A stretch of DNA of 16,624 nt from a bacterium. GTDB lineage: Bacteria > Armatimonadota > Chthonomonadetes > Chthonomonadales > Chthonomonadaceae. The position numbers and the translations under genes were made by a program. Below are positions 1 to 6,916 of this stretch, piece by piece; the stretch's first letter is position 1, and each line of letters starts with the position of its first letter. Where the stretch lies: assembly GCA_021805405.1 (NCBI GenBank), contig JAJZFK010000432.1, positions 1-16,624 on the forward strand, written 5' to 3'. The notes under the pieces were generated by a model. That model saw only the letters and a program-made list of their open reading frames with translations, was not told where the DNA came from and did not search any database.

Positions 1-60
1 CAGTAAATCAGCCGCAGAACAATATGTGGGATGCCACTCGTTAGTTATACAACAAACCGA

Positions 61-100
61 ACAACGGTCTTCCGGTCCGGTCAGATCGGCAGACCGTTGT
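61..100. other. Long imperfect hairpin upstream of lipoprotein gene
   Basis: Arms 61-70 (ACAACGGTCT) and 91-100 (AGACCGTTGT) are perfectly complementary. After one mismatch the stem continues with 72-76 against 85-89 (one G-T wobble), leaving an 8-base loop at 77-84. It lies 7 bases before the ribosome binding site of the gene at 117. No T-run follows on the plus strand. Read on the minus strand it is followed by a T-rich stretch (positions 60 down to 47). It may therefore be a terminator for something outside the window, or a 5' leader structure of the lipoprotein mRNA. Structure is seen; function is inferred. Confidence 0.5.
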
Positions 101-116
101 AGTATCGAGGAAGAAA

Positions 117-353
117 ATGAAAACACGCACGTGCAAATCTATCATGGCCCTCGCACTGCTTGGGGTTACTGTAGGTATTACAGGCTGCAGCGGTAACAAC
201 AACATGAGTAGGCAGGACCTTCAAACCCTGAAGAACGGCCCAACACGACCAACCGCTGCACAACTCGCAGGAGCAATGAAGGGATCCGCACCGGCTAAAA
301 ATACCTCTTCGCGAGGTAATCTTCCGGCACCAAATCCCAATGCAGCCAAGTAG
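117..353 (+). CDS. Small secreted lipoprotein of unknown function
   Basis: A 78-residue protein with a lipoprotein signal peptide: basic start (MKTRTCK), a hydrophobic stretch at about residues 9-20, and a lipobox ITGC with the acylated cysteine predicted at residue 24. The mature part is only about 55 residues, low in hydrophobics and rich in Asn, Pro, Ala, Ser and Lys, so it is probably disordered and tethered to a membrane. The ATG at 117 is preceded by GAGGA at 107-111 with 5-base spacing. A strong hairpin terminator follows the stop, so it looks like a single-gene unit. I recognise no family; only the lipoprotein call is supported. Confidence 0.72.
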   Translation: MKTRTCKSIMALALLGVTVGITGCSGNNNMSRQDLQTLKNGPTRPTAAQLAGAMKGSAPAKNTSSRGNLPAPNPNAAK

Positions 354-380
354 AACATTACCGATATCGTAGAATTCAAT

Positions 381-422
381 GGAACAAGCCACCGAACCGA
401 AAAAGGTTCGGTGGCTTGTTCC
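381..422. terminator. Perfect 18-bp hairpin, probable bidirectional terminator
   Basis: Arms 381-398 and 405-422 are exact reverse complements (18 bp) around the loop GAAAAA at 399-404. The hairpin sits between the stops of two convergent genes, the lipoprotein (ends 353) and the prepilin-like gene (ends 448 on the minus strand). This is the expected place for a shared terminator. The flanking T-runs are weak on both sides (ATTCTTCC on plus, ATTGAATTC on minus), so it is not a textbook intrinsic terminator. The stem strength and position make the call likely. Confidence 0.8.
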
Positions 423-447
423 ATTCTTCCGGAAACGTAAACTACAT

Positions 448-1221
448 TTAGTTTGCCGCGCCGGTATCAACGCCCTCGATGCCGTGCACGGTCAGGTTAA
501 TATCTGGGCAGCGATCTCTCGAAGGATTGATGCGTGATGCCTGGATGAATTTTACATGACCATCGGCCATTGCATAGTTCCTCGCACCCTGCCAGCAGTC
601 GGCACCCGGAGTAGATGGAAAGACAAATGTACTACCCCAAAAGCCAATTGGCCCGGCGGGACCATGCTCGTGATTGGTGTACCATTCGGTAATGAGTACT
701 TTTTGCGATGGATAGGCAACGGCCGCATCGCTTTGTGCGATGGCTGGATATGCGGCAGGTGCCGTCACCAGATCGCCAAAGTGCATTGCGTCAACCTCTG
801 CCTCACTATGAAAGAACGTTGCGGAATAGTCGTATGATGTAGAGTCAAAACTGGTACCAGATTGAGTATCCGAGGGGCATATCAGTACAGACGGGCTACC
901 CTGCTTTGCGTCGTAGCTCGTTGCTGCCTGCTTTTGGCCGATGCCCAGGTAGGGCATGATGGGCCAACGCCAGTGGCGACCTGCATAGAGGTAAACGTCG
1001 CCTGTGCACGGATACATACTGTCATAGTCCTGAATGTAGAGCTGAAACGCTAGTGCTATCTGCTTCTCGTTAGAAGCGCATACCGTCTTTCGCGCCTGTT
1101 CCCGCGCCTGTGCGAATACCGGAAAGAGAATTGCGGCTAAAATCGCGATAATCGCGATCACAACGAGCAGTTCAATCAATGTGAAGCCTGCACAATGCGG
1201 CTTTTGGGTTCTATGTGTCAT
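448..1221 (-). CDS. Type IV pilin-like prepilin, DUF1559-like (H-X9-DG type)
   Basis: A 257-residue protein beginning with a short basic leader and the prepilin signal G12|F13-T-L-I-E, with glutamate at +5, followed by a long hydrophobic helix and the junction FPVFAQAREQAR. This N-terminus marks a large paralogous family in Armatimonadota and Planctomycetes. The prepilin peptidase would cut after Gly12 and the protein would sit in the inner membrane or enter a pseudopilus. The C-terminal part has the family signature NYAMADGHVKF, but the histidine usually ten residues before the Asp of that ADG is a tryptophan here. I chose the ATG at 1221 because AGGA precedes it at close spacing. The reading frame stays open upstream to 1350, but the leader would then be implausibly long. 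It is divergent from the GH30 gene and ends at the shared hairpin. Its specific role is unknown. Confidence 0.85.
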   Translation of the reverse strand: MTHRTQKPHCAGFTLIELLVVIAIIAILAAILFPVFAQAREQARKTVCASNEKQIALAFQLYIQDYDSMYPCTGDVYLYAGRHWRWPIMPYLGIGQKQAATSYDAKQGSPSVLICPSDTQSGTSFDSTSYDYSATFFHSEAEVDAMHFGDLVTAPAAYPAIAQSDAAVAYPSQKVLITEWYTNHEHGPAGPIGFWGSTFVFPSTPGADCWQGARNYAMADGHVKFIQASRINPSRDRCPDINLTVHGIEGVDTGAAN

Positions 1222-1339
1222 ATTTCCTGTTACTATCTTTGGAATTTGCAAACAAAGCGGCCTCTTGGCACCACCGCAAAAATGATACCGCACAGTTTGT
1301 GACTTTAGGAAATATTGGTTAACTACTTCCGGCATACCT

Positions 1340-1352
1340 GAGGACGCCATTG
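1340..1352 (+). promoter_or_regulatory. Ribosome binding site deciding a TTG start (GH30)
   Basis: GAGGA at 1340-1344, a 5-base spacer, then TTG at 1350-1352. The following residues (MKLNNLTK then a hydrophobic stretch) give a proper signal peptide, so TTG is the likely initiation codon. Confidence 0.7.
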
Positions 1353-2822
1353 AAACTTAACAACCTAACAAAACCACTCTGTGTGGTTCCTTTGCTGGCC
1401 ATTGGTGCGAGCCTGGGATGTAGCGCACAGGAGACAACTCCTATTCATGCCTCGTCAGTAACTGTATCCTCTCCCACGCTGCGAACCTGGCAAGGCTGGG
1501 GTTGTGCACTCTACTGGTGGGCAAATGTATTTGGCTCAAATGAGACCATGTGTCAAGTCTGCTTTGGCAAAACGACCACCGTCCTTAACAGCCAGAATCT
1601 GCCCAATCTGCGCTTCAACATCGTGCGTTACAATCTAGGCGGCTCTGGACCAGGCATGGTAAATTCGCGCACAATGCCCGCGTTTAAGGCCATAAATGGC
1701 TTCTGGTTAAGTCCCAGAAGCAGCAATCCTCTCTCCGCCACCTTCAACTGGCACGCCGATGCAGCGCAGGTAGAGGCATTGAAGACAGCGAAAGCTCTTG
1801 GTGCCGACCACTTCGAAATTGCCTCTAACAGCCCCATGTGGTGGATGTGCACCAACGGCAGCACTACAGGAAGCGATAACGGTGGCGATAACCTCATGAC
1901 GCGCTACTACACAGATTTTGCCTACAGCCTTGCACTGGCGGCAAAGCACGCGCGTACGGCATGGCATGTACCGGTAACGGCAGTAGAGCCGTTTAACGAA
2001 CCCTCGGCATGGTGGTGGAAATTTCCAGGCAGGCAGGAGGGGTGCCATTTCGACAAATCAACACAAGCTAAAATCATACCGCTTCTACGGGCCGAGTTGA
2101 ACCACATAGGGCTCGCGGACGTCAAAATCGCCGCGTCTGATGAGAACAGCCCTCCTGAAGCACTTGCCACTTGGAACTCATTTTCAGCGGCTGTTCGTGC
2201 AGATATCGGGCGAGTAAACACCCATGGTTACAGCGGACTTTCGCCTTACCGGGGACCGGCAATGGCCGAGTTGCGCCGTGCCGTGGGGTCTATGCCTCTG
2301 TGGATGTCGGAGGATGGAGACGGTGACGCTACAGGGATGACCATGGCGCAAACTATTGCCGCTAATATCAACCAGCTCGGCGCAGATGCCTGGTGTTATT
2401 GGCAGCCATATGACAGTGGAGGCTGGGGGCTTATACAATGCAATCCAGGCGATCATTGGGTGGGCACCCCCAACACCAAGTACTACATGATGGCGCAATT
2501 TAGCCGGCATATTATGGAGCATATGCAGGTATTGAGTACTAGCGACGTCGACACGGTTGCCGCATACGATCCAATTAAGCATAAGTTGGTCGCCGTAATT
2601 GTCAATACTGGGGCACCAAGAACGATCTCTCTGCAGTTAAACGGATTTACCAGCACCAAGCCCTCTGGTTCTGAATGGACAACGACTTCAAATGGCAGTG
2701 TGCTCTACGCACATGCTGCACTTGCCAACCTTCACCTGCCTACGTTGCATGTTCCAGTTGCAGGCGGTAGTGTTGCGACGGTTGAAATTGACAATGTAAA
2801 CCGAAAGAGCAGTGCTAACTAG
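1350..2822 (+). CDS. Secreted GH30 glycosidase, endo-beta-1,6-galactanase-like
   Basis: A 490-residue enzyme with an N-terminal export signal (basic start, hydrophobic residues 10-22, likely cleavage near Ala26). A cysteine at 24 is in a poor lipobox. From about residue 45 it reads as a GH30 (clan GH-A) barrel: WQGWG-CALYWWANVFG, LRFNIVRYNLGG, ASNSPMWWM, then VEPFNEP. In that last motif Glu217 is the expected acid/base, and WMSEDGDGD carries Glu321 as the expected nucleophile. A beta-sandwich with the short GH30 C-terminal strands follows from about residue 385. The WWANVFG and NSPMWWM motifs resemble GH30 members acting on beta-1,6-galactan (arabinogalactan side chains). Subfamily and substrate are inferred; the GH30 fold is fairly firm. 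It starts with TTG and stops 4 bp from the convergent hemX stop. Confidence 0.85.
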   Translation: MKLNNLTKPLCVVPLLAIGASLGCSAQETTPIHASSVTVSSPTLRTWQGWGCALYWWANVFGSNETMCQVCFGKTTTVLNSQNLPNLRFNIVRYNLGGSGPGMVNSRTMPAFKAINGFWLSPRSSNPLSATFNWHADAAQVEALKTAKALGADHFEIASNSPMWWMCTNGSTTGSDNGGDNLMTRYYTDFAYSLALAAKHARTAWHVPVTAVEPFNEPSAWWWKFPGRQEGCHFDKSTQAKIIPLLRAELNHIGLADVKIAASDENSPPEALATWNSFSAAVRADIGRVNTHGYSGLSPYRGPAMAELRRAVGSMPLWMSEDGDGDATGMTMAQTIAANINQLGADAWCYWQPYDSGGWGLIQCNPGDHWVGTPNTKYYMMAQFSRHIMEHMQVLSTSDVDTVAAYDPIKHKLVAVIVNTGAPRTISLQLNGFTSTKPSGSEWTTTSNGSVLYAHAALANLHLPTLHVPVAGGSVATVEIDNVNRKSSAN

Positions 2823-2826
2823 CGGT

Positions 2827-3708
2827 TTACGCCTTGGCAGAAAGCCCACTTTGCTGGTGAAAGTGGTGCGTAACGTTGGGGACAATGTAGAGTGCCATTG
2901 CTAGAATAAGCCCTGCAACGAGAATATATTGCAGCCTAACACCTCGCCAACCAAAAAGCAGGCGGGCCGCAATATAGAGCCCATACAGGAAGAGAAGTGC
3001 AAATGCGATGAAGTTGTGGGGATCAAATATCCATTGCAACGGAGTTAGCCACGGCTTGTCCTTGGCCATATAGACGATGCCCAAACCGAGACCAACGGCC
3101 AGCAACGGCAGCCCAAAGGCTATTGCCTGATACGCCACCGTATCCAACGTTGCGAGGGGCGGCAGCCTTCTAAGGAAGGGGCGAACGCTGCGCGACTTCA
3201 ATAACCTGTGCTGAAGTAGATAGCAGCAGGCGCAACCAAAGGCAAGTGCAAACAGGGCCAAGCTTGTGAGGATGCATAGCACGTGCACGCTAATCGCCTG
3301 GCTCTTAAGCAGAAGAGCCTCATCCGGCGTTCGGTCGGCGTGCAGCAGGCCCCAGAAAAGGATGAGGCACGCAATAGGCAGAGCCGCGGCGTTTACTGCT
3401 GTAATGTGGTACTTCAAATCAGCAGCTGCAAGTGCAAGGGCCATAATCCATGCTAACACCGAAAGCGTTCCATATTCCGCTGCAAATGGCGAAAGGTGGG
3501 TGTTCACACACCATGCACCGGTAGCCGCTACCTGCACACCAATACCTGTGAACAGAAGGGGTCTTGCAAGACCTGGTAGCCGTAGTCGGTTGTCGAAGAC
3601 AGGCGCATTCCTGGCGTCTAGAACTAAACCTGCACCATACGCCGCTGCAGCCGCAGCGTAGAGCAGAAGCGCCAGTATGTTTAACGGTATGAACGGACCC
3701 ATCATCAC
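2827..3708 (-). CDS. hemX: HemX-like cytochrome c assembly family membrane protein
   Basis: A 293-residue integral membrane protein with about eight hydrophobic segments and short loops. It matches the HemX/CcsA (CytC_asm) superfamily, including the NTHLSPFAAEYGTLSVLAW loop. I do not see the WWD haem-handling motif of true CcsA/CcmC synthases, and the gene follows hemA directly, so HemX is the better name. In Bacillus, HemX lowers the level of glutamyl-tRNA reductase; the same role here is inference. It starts with GTG at 3708, overlapping the hemA stop as GTGA, so translation is probably coupled. Two ATG codons follow immediately (3705, 3702) and could also serve. It is the last gene of the rex operon. 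Confidence 0.82.
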   Translation of the reverse strand: MMMGPFIPLNILALLLYAAAAAAYGAGLVLDARNAPVFDNRLRLPGLARPLLFTGIGVQVAATGAWCVNTHLSPFAAEYGTLSVLAWIMALALAAADLKYHITAVNAAALPIACLILFWGLLHADRTPDEALLLKSQAISVHVLCILTSLALFALAFGCACCYLLQHRLLKSRSVRPFLRRLPPLATLDTVAYQAIAFGLPLLAVGLGLGIVYMAKDKPWLTPLQWIFDPHNFIAFALLFLYGLYIAARLLFGWRGVRLQYILVAGLILAMALYIVPNVTHHFHQQSGLSAKA

Positions 3709-5048
3709 GCGGATTCCCTAGCTGTATGAACACCGGCGGAATTGGCGTCAGGATTTTCACCGGCGTCCTCGCTGTTAGCATCCAGACCAAACAGGTGTAG
3801 AGTGGCCGCAGCCAGGCTGATGGGCACAGTTGGTTCACCCGAAGCGTCGCGCTTAAGTTTCTGGATTGGTTGTCGAGCTACCTGATCCATCATCGATTGG
3901 GCCATTGTTTCAATGGTCTGCCTATCCTTAGCGCTGAGGTGCGCAAGGCGCGGACCGAAAATACGCAGGTACTCTTCGCGAATATCGTCCAGATGGCTCT
4001 TGAGTTGTGCGATTGTTGGTGTAGCCTGCCGGGCACGAAACCAGCTTAGGAAGGCTAATGTCTCTTCCTCAGCAATAAGGCGGGCCGCATCAGCTTCCCC
4101 TGCCCTGCGCATTGCATCTTCATTAACACACTGTTGAAGGTCATCTACGTTATACAGAAACACGTTCTCTAACGCATTCACGTTGGGATCTACATCTCGC
4201 GGTATAGCGATATCGATAATAAATAGCGGTTTCCCTCGGCGCCGGCGCATGATCGGTTGCAGATTACCGCGGTGAATGATGGCATGAGGTGCAGATGTAG
4301 AGGCAATCACGATATCGGCGTCTGCCATTCCACCATTTATGGCGTCATCAAACGCCATGGCGCTGCCACCCAGCTGAATGGCAAGGTCAACGGCGCGCTG
4401 GTAAGTGCGGTTGGCAACTACCACCCACTTTACGCCCTTTTCCACCAGGTGGCGCGCAGTAACCTCGCTCATTTTGCCCGCACCAAGAATCAAGATTTTC
4501 GCTCGTGAGAAGTCGTCAAAAATCCGGCCCGCCATCTCCACGGCAGCGTGGCCCACGCTGTACCTGCCACGCCCCAGTCCTGTCTCTGTCTGTACACGCT
4601 TTCCTGTATGCAGCGCCTGCTCGAAGAGACGAGTAAGAGTGAGGCCCGCGTGCCCTCTGTCCTGCGCCAGGCGCAATGAATTTCGCACCTGCCCCAGTAT
4701 CTGCGCCTCGCCAAGCACCAGCGAATCGAGGCTGGCAGCTACGCGCATTAAATGCGCAACCGCCTCCTGATCTACGCGCCATTGCAGATGCTGATCAAAT
4801 TCGCGCTCTGGCACATGGTGGAACTGGCTAAGGAACCTCACCAGAGTGCGCCGCAGCGACTCTTCTGTCAACTCGGCACAGGCATAAAGCTCAACCCTGT
4901 TACATGTTGAAACAATTACCACCTCCTGTACACCCAGCCCGTGCAAGGCATGATAAGCCTCTGTTAGCACGGTCTCGGCACAGTTAAACCGTTCCCGCAG
5001 GTCAATGGGTGTGGTATGGTGGCTAAGGCCAATTTGGGCGAGTATCAC
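3705..5048 (-). CDS. hemA: Glutamyl-tRNA reductase
   Basis: This enzyme reduces glutamyl-tRNA(Glu) with NADPH to glutamate-1-semialdehyde, the first committed step of C5-pathway tetrapyrrole synthesis in the cytosol. The 447-residue protein has the full family pattern: GLSHHTTPIDLRE at the N-terminus, the catalytic cysteine in STCNR (Cys49), the LGEAQILGQVR motif at about 112-122, a Rossmann segment ILILGAGKMSE (about 185-195) and a helical dimerisation tail ending near residue 425. Length is normal. The start is GTG at 5048, overlapping the stop of the upstream precorrin-2 dehydrogenase gene as GTGA. The order rex - siroheme dehydrogenase - hemA - hemX suggests control by Rex. hemC and hemD, often next, are not in the window on this side. 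Confidence 0.95.
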   Translation of the reverse strand: MILAQIGLSHHTTPIDLRERFNCAETVLTEAYHALHGLGVQEVVIVSTCNRVELYACAELTEESLRRTLVRFLSQFHHVPEREFDQHLQWRVDQEAVAHLMRVAASLDSLVLGEAQILGQVRNSLRLAQDRGHAGLTLTRLFEQALHTGKRVQTETGLGRGRYSVGHAAVEMAGRIFDDFSRAKILILGAGKMSEVTARHLVEKGVKWVVVANRTYQRAVDLAIQLGGSAMAFDDAINGGMADADIVIASTSAPHAIIHRGNLQPIMRRRRGKPLFIIDIAIPRDVDPNVNALENVFLYNVDDLQQCVNEDAMRRAGEADAARLIAEEETLAFLSWFRARQATPTIAQLKSHLDDIREEYLRIFGPRLAHLSAKDRQTIETMAQSMMDQVARQPIQKLKRDASGEPTVPISLAAATLHLFGLDANSEDAGENPDANSAGVHTARESA

Positions 5049-5731
5049 TGTTGATGCGTCTCCAAACTGTGGTGAGTACGCAAACCGTGAATTGCGGACG
5101 AAACTGCCCCTCGTGCTACATGAAGCGCCTCTGCTTCCCTTCCATTCTTAATAAGGTGCAACAGGTCCGCTTCGTGGTCATTCAACGCATTAAACGCTGC
5201 TTCCCGCTCATGATGTGCTGCTGCTTCCGCTAGAATCTCAAGCCGCACGAGCCTCAGCATCGCTACATAGGGCTCATATTCGGGACCATACATTGCGCTT
5301 AAGGTCTGTGCTATCTTAGCAGTAAGTCGAGGATGACTTCCGTCGGTAGCAGCGGATAGCGTAAGCGCGCCTCGTCTTATTACAGCGGGCACCGTAAAAT
5401 CGCCCCGGCTTGAATCATCAGCCCTATTCACAAGGATATTCCTTTTACGGCAATGCTCGCCAACGGCATCGTTAACTACCTTATTATCTACCGCAGCAAT
5501 TGCTAGCCGCATTCCGTCAAGGTGATCAGGCCGGAATGGCTCCAGTAAAAGCGCTATTGTGCCAGATTCGCTCATTGAAATAAGTTCATTGCTAGCTTGC
5601 ATAGCGACTACAGTAACAATGGCACCAGACTCCAATAACCCAGCGGTCCTTCGGGTACCCACGCTGCCACCGCCAACGACAAGACAGTTCCAACCGGCTA
5701 TATTACAGTTTATTGGGTATGCCAGAGCCAT
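5045..5731 (-). CDS. Precorrin-2 dehydrogenase (siroheme synthase N-terminal domain type)
   Basis: A 228-residue protein of the SirC/Met8/CysG-N family. It oxidises precorrin-2 to sirohydrochlorin with NAD+, and in some members also chelates iron. The N-terminal Rossmann motif is VVGGGSVGTRR (residues 18-28), where most relatives have GGG-V-A-x-RK. The central region carries VNRADD with Asp105 at the conserved catalytic position, then DFTVPAVIRRGALTLSAATDGSHPRLTAKI-like sequence matching the family's second domain (about 111-145), and a helical C-terminus. It lacks the methyltransferase domain of full CysG. Start ATG at 5731 lies 15 bp after the rex stop, and its end overlaps the hemA start. 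NAD+ as cofactor makes its pairing with an NADH-sensing repressor sensible, though that link is inferred. Confidence 0.88.
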   Translation of the reverse strand: MALAYPINCNIAGWNCLVVGGGSVGTRRTAGLLESGAIVTVVAMQASNELISMSESGTIALLLEPFRPDHLDGMRLAIAAVDNKVVNDAVGEHCRKRNILVNRADDSSRGDFTVPAVIRRGALTLSAATDGSHPRLTAKIAQTLSAMYGPEYEPYVAMLRLVRLEILAEAAAHHEREAAFNALNDHEADLLHLIKNGREAEALHVARGAVSSAIHGLRTHHSLETHQQ

Positions 5732-5746
5732 TTAGAACCTGCCAAC

Positions 5747-6427
5747 CTATAATTTGCGAGCAGTTGGTGGCATTGTATCTGCCACAAGCAGCCTGCTAGA
5801 AGTATGGTATGAAAGCACCGCCAATTCCTGCATGAACGAAACGTTGCGCACTACAATATCCTCAGGAACCTTAAGTGTTGCCGGTGCAAAATTAAGAATT
5901 GCCTTGATGCCAGACTGCACAAGGTCATCTGCTACTCGCTGAACTCCTGCAGCCGGAACTGCCAGAATTGCAATGCGAGCCTGAAGCTGCTGGTTCAACT
6001 CTTGTACGTTTCTAAAGTCCTGAATCGTCAGATTGTGAATAACGGTTCCAACTTTGGCCGCACTATTGTCAAAAACCGCAACCAACTCCATTTGGTTCTC
6101 TAGAAATCCTGGATAACCTACCAGCGCAGATCCCAGATTGCCCGCACCAACGAGTATTACCGGCTGGCGCCTGTCTATCTTGAGAATACGCGTTATGCGA
6201 TCTTGTAAATCTACAACAGTATAGCCAACGCCAGGCTTTCCAAATTCACCGAAGTAGGATAGATCTTTACGAAACTGTGCAGCATTAATCCCGGTTTGGC
6301 GTTCCATTTCTGCAGAGGAAACTGTCTCCACGTGGGCTCGCTCTAGTTCCATCAAAACACGTAAATAGGTTGCGAGGCGCCCTAAAGTAGGGACAGGCAC
6401 TCTGGATTGATTAAACTGGGTCACCAA
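5747..6427 (-). CDS. rex: Redox-sensing transcriptional repressor Rex
   Basis: Rex dimers bind operators when NADH is low and let go when NADH rises, controlling respiratory and fermentative genes. The 226-residue protein has the family order: an N-terminal winged helix (about 1-80) with VPTLGRLATYLRVL and the recognition segment RKDLSYFGEFGKPGVGY (residues 53-69), then a Rossmann domain with VGAGNLGSAL (93-102), AVFDN, and a C-terminal swapped helix. Start: TTG at 6427 has AAGG with 7-base spacing; a GTG at 6424 with a nearer AGG is also possible. It is the first gene of a four-gene operon including hemA, like the rex-hemA arrangement known from Streptomyces. It probably represses its own operon, but I found no clean Rex box at its promoter. 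Confidence 0.95.
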   Translation of the reverse strand: MVTQFNQSRVPVPTLGRLATYLRVLMELERAHVETVSSAEMERQTGINAAQFRKDLSYFGEFGKPGVGYTVVDLQDRITRILKIDRRQPVILVGAGNLGSALVGYPGFLENQMELVAVFDNSAAKVGTVIHNLTIQDFRNVQELNQQLQARIAILAVPAAGVQRVADDLVQSGIKAILNFAPATLKVPEDIVVRNVSFMQELAVLSYHTSSRLLVADTMPPTARKL

Positions 6428-6482
6428 AAACCTACCTTAGGCCAGCACGAGACAACAATATTATCGGCAGTATCATCTTGCA

Positions 6483-6491
6483 ATTATACCA
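6483..6491 (-). promoter_or_regulatory. Extended -10 promoter of the rex operon
   Basis: On the minus strand the sequence reads TGGTATAAT, a perfect -10 hexamer with the extended TGn element. A partial -35 (AAGACC) lies 17 bases upstream. Transcription would start near 6476, leaving a leader of about 50 bases before rex. No other element in this gap is as close to consensus. Confidence 0.65.
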
Positions 6492-6503
6492 GAAGGAGAC
6501 ACC

Positions 6504-6539
6504 ATGGTCTTCTTTGTGTTAGCAAAGGGTGAGCTATAG
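6504..6539 (+). CDS. Possible 11-residue leader peptide
   Basis: AGAAGGAG at 6491-6498 is a strong Shine-Dalgarno match with 5-base spacing to ATG at 6504. It opens an 11-residue frame, MVFFVLAKGEL, closed by TAG at 6537-6539. The spacing and strength are as good as any real gene start in the window. It sits on the plus strand about 380 bases before menG and overlaps the divergent rex promoter region. It could be a leader peptide, a gene remnant or chance. No repeated regulatory codons or clear attenuator hairpin follow immediately, so I give it low confidence. Confidence 0.25.
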   Translation: MVFFVLAKGEL

Positions 6540-6730
6540 GCTGAAATACGATCGTACAGGTTCGCAAGTGACGTTCGAGGTGCAAGTTGAGCCGCCGCAC
6601 CTTGTACTATATAAGGCTAATACACTATGCCTCGTGGTAGCATGCAAAAACTGCACGAATTTATCGGTACCAAATTTTGCCGTAGGAACTGCGATTTTCG
6701 GCCATTCGTCCAATGATTAATGTGCTTGGG

Positions 6731-6759
6731 TTTACAATGCTCGAAATTATGAAGATAGT
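6731..6759 (+). promoter_or_regulatory. Possible sigma70 promoter of menG operon
   Basis: TTTACA (6731-6736), a 17-base spacer, then GATAGT (6754-6759) match the sigma70 consensus at 5 of 6 and 4 of 6 positions. The start would be near 6766, giving a leader of about 150 bases containing the hairpin at 6855-6889. A second, weaker -10-like TATATT is at 6841-6846 without a good -35. Confidence 0.35.
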
Positions 6760-6854
6760 GGCGATAATTCTGTAGCGACATGGATATTCAAGCAATATCG
6801 CGGCATCAATGGCACAATGTAGTCTGTTTTGAGGTATAGGTATATTCGTGCCAC

Positions 6855-6889
6855 GTACTTTGTGAAAAATACTGCGAAGTATTAAGTGC
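6855..6889 (+). other. RNA hairpin with GNRA tetraloop before menG
   Basis: AATACT (6868-6873) and AGTATT (6878-6883) pair perfectly around GCGA, a GNRA tetraloop. Outside it GTACTT (6855-6860) pairs with AAGTGC (6884-6889, one wobble), with a 7-base bulge on the 5' side. The structure ends 7 bases before the menG ribosome binding site at 6897-6903. It is a plausible mRNA leader element; function is unknown. Confidence 0.4.
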
Positions 6890-6916
6890 ACCGGAACAGG
6901 AAGCAGCATTAGCACA

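Larger units (their letters stand above)
6428..6916. other. Long divergent intergenic region between rex and menG
   Basis: These 489 bases separate two divergent operons. The part near rex holds its promoter (6483-6491). Also present are an 11-codon ORF behind a strong ribosome binding site (6491-6539), a perfect 10-bp palindrome TACGATCGTA (6547-6556), and a hairpin 6576-6604 (8-bp stem including one wobble, 13-base loop). Nearer menG are a possible sigma70 promoter (6731-6759) and a GNRA-capped hairpin (6855-6889). Longer open frames here (6529-6720 plus, 6661-6915 minus) have no family signature and no good start signal, so I do not call them. I recognise no known RNA gene or riboswitch. 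Confidence 0.6.

Noticed and set aside
1296..1325. TTGTGA-N17-TAACTA as a promoter for the GH30 gene
   Set aside because: The -10 matches the consensus at only two positions; no better candidate was found in the 128-bp gap, so the promoter is left uncalled.
6512..6527. CTTTG-N6-CAAAG inverted repeat near the rex promoter as a Rex operator
   Set aside because: It lacks the TTGTGA core and the arms are only 5 bp.
6529..6720. 63-residue plus-strand frame in the rex/menG gap
   Set aside because: GTG start without a properly spaced ribosome binding site, no family signature, and it contains hairpin-forming sequence.
6860..6880. TTGTGAAAAAT as a Rex operator half-site before menG
   Set aside because: The second half (TACTGCGAA) does not match the inverted TTCACAA half, so it is not a credible Rex box by eye.
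6661..6915. 84-residue minus-strand frame in the rex/menG gap
   Set aside because: No ribosome binding site or recognisable motif; it lies antisense to the menG leader and looks like a chance open frame.
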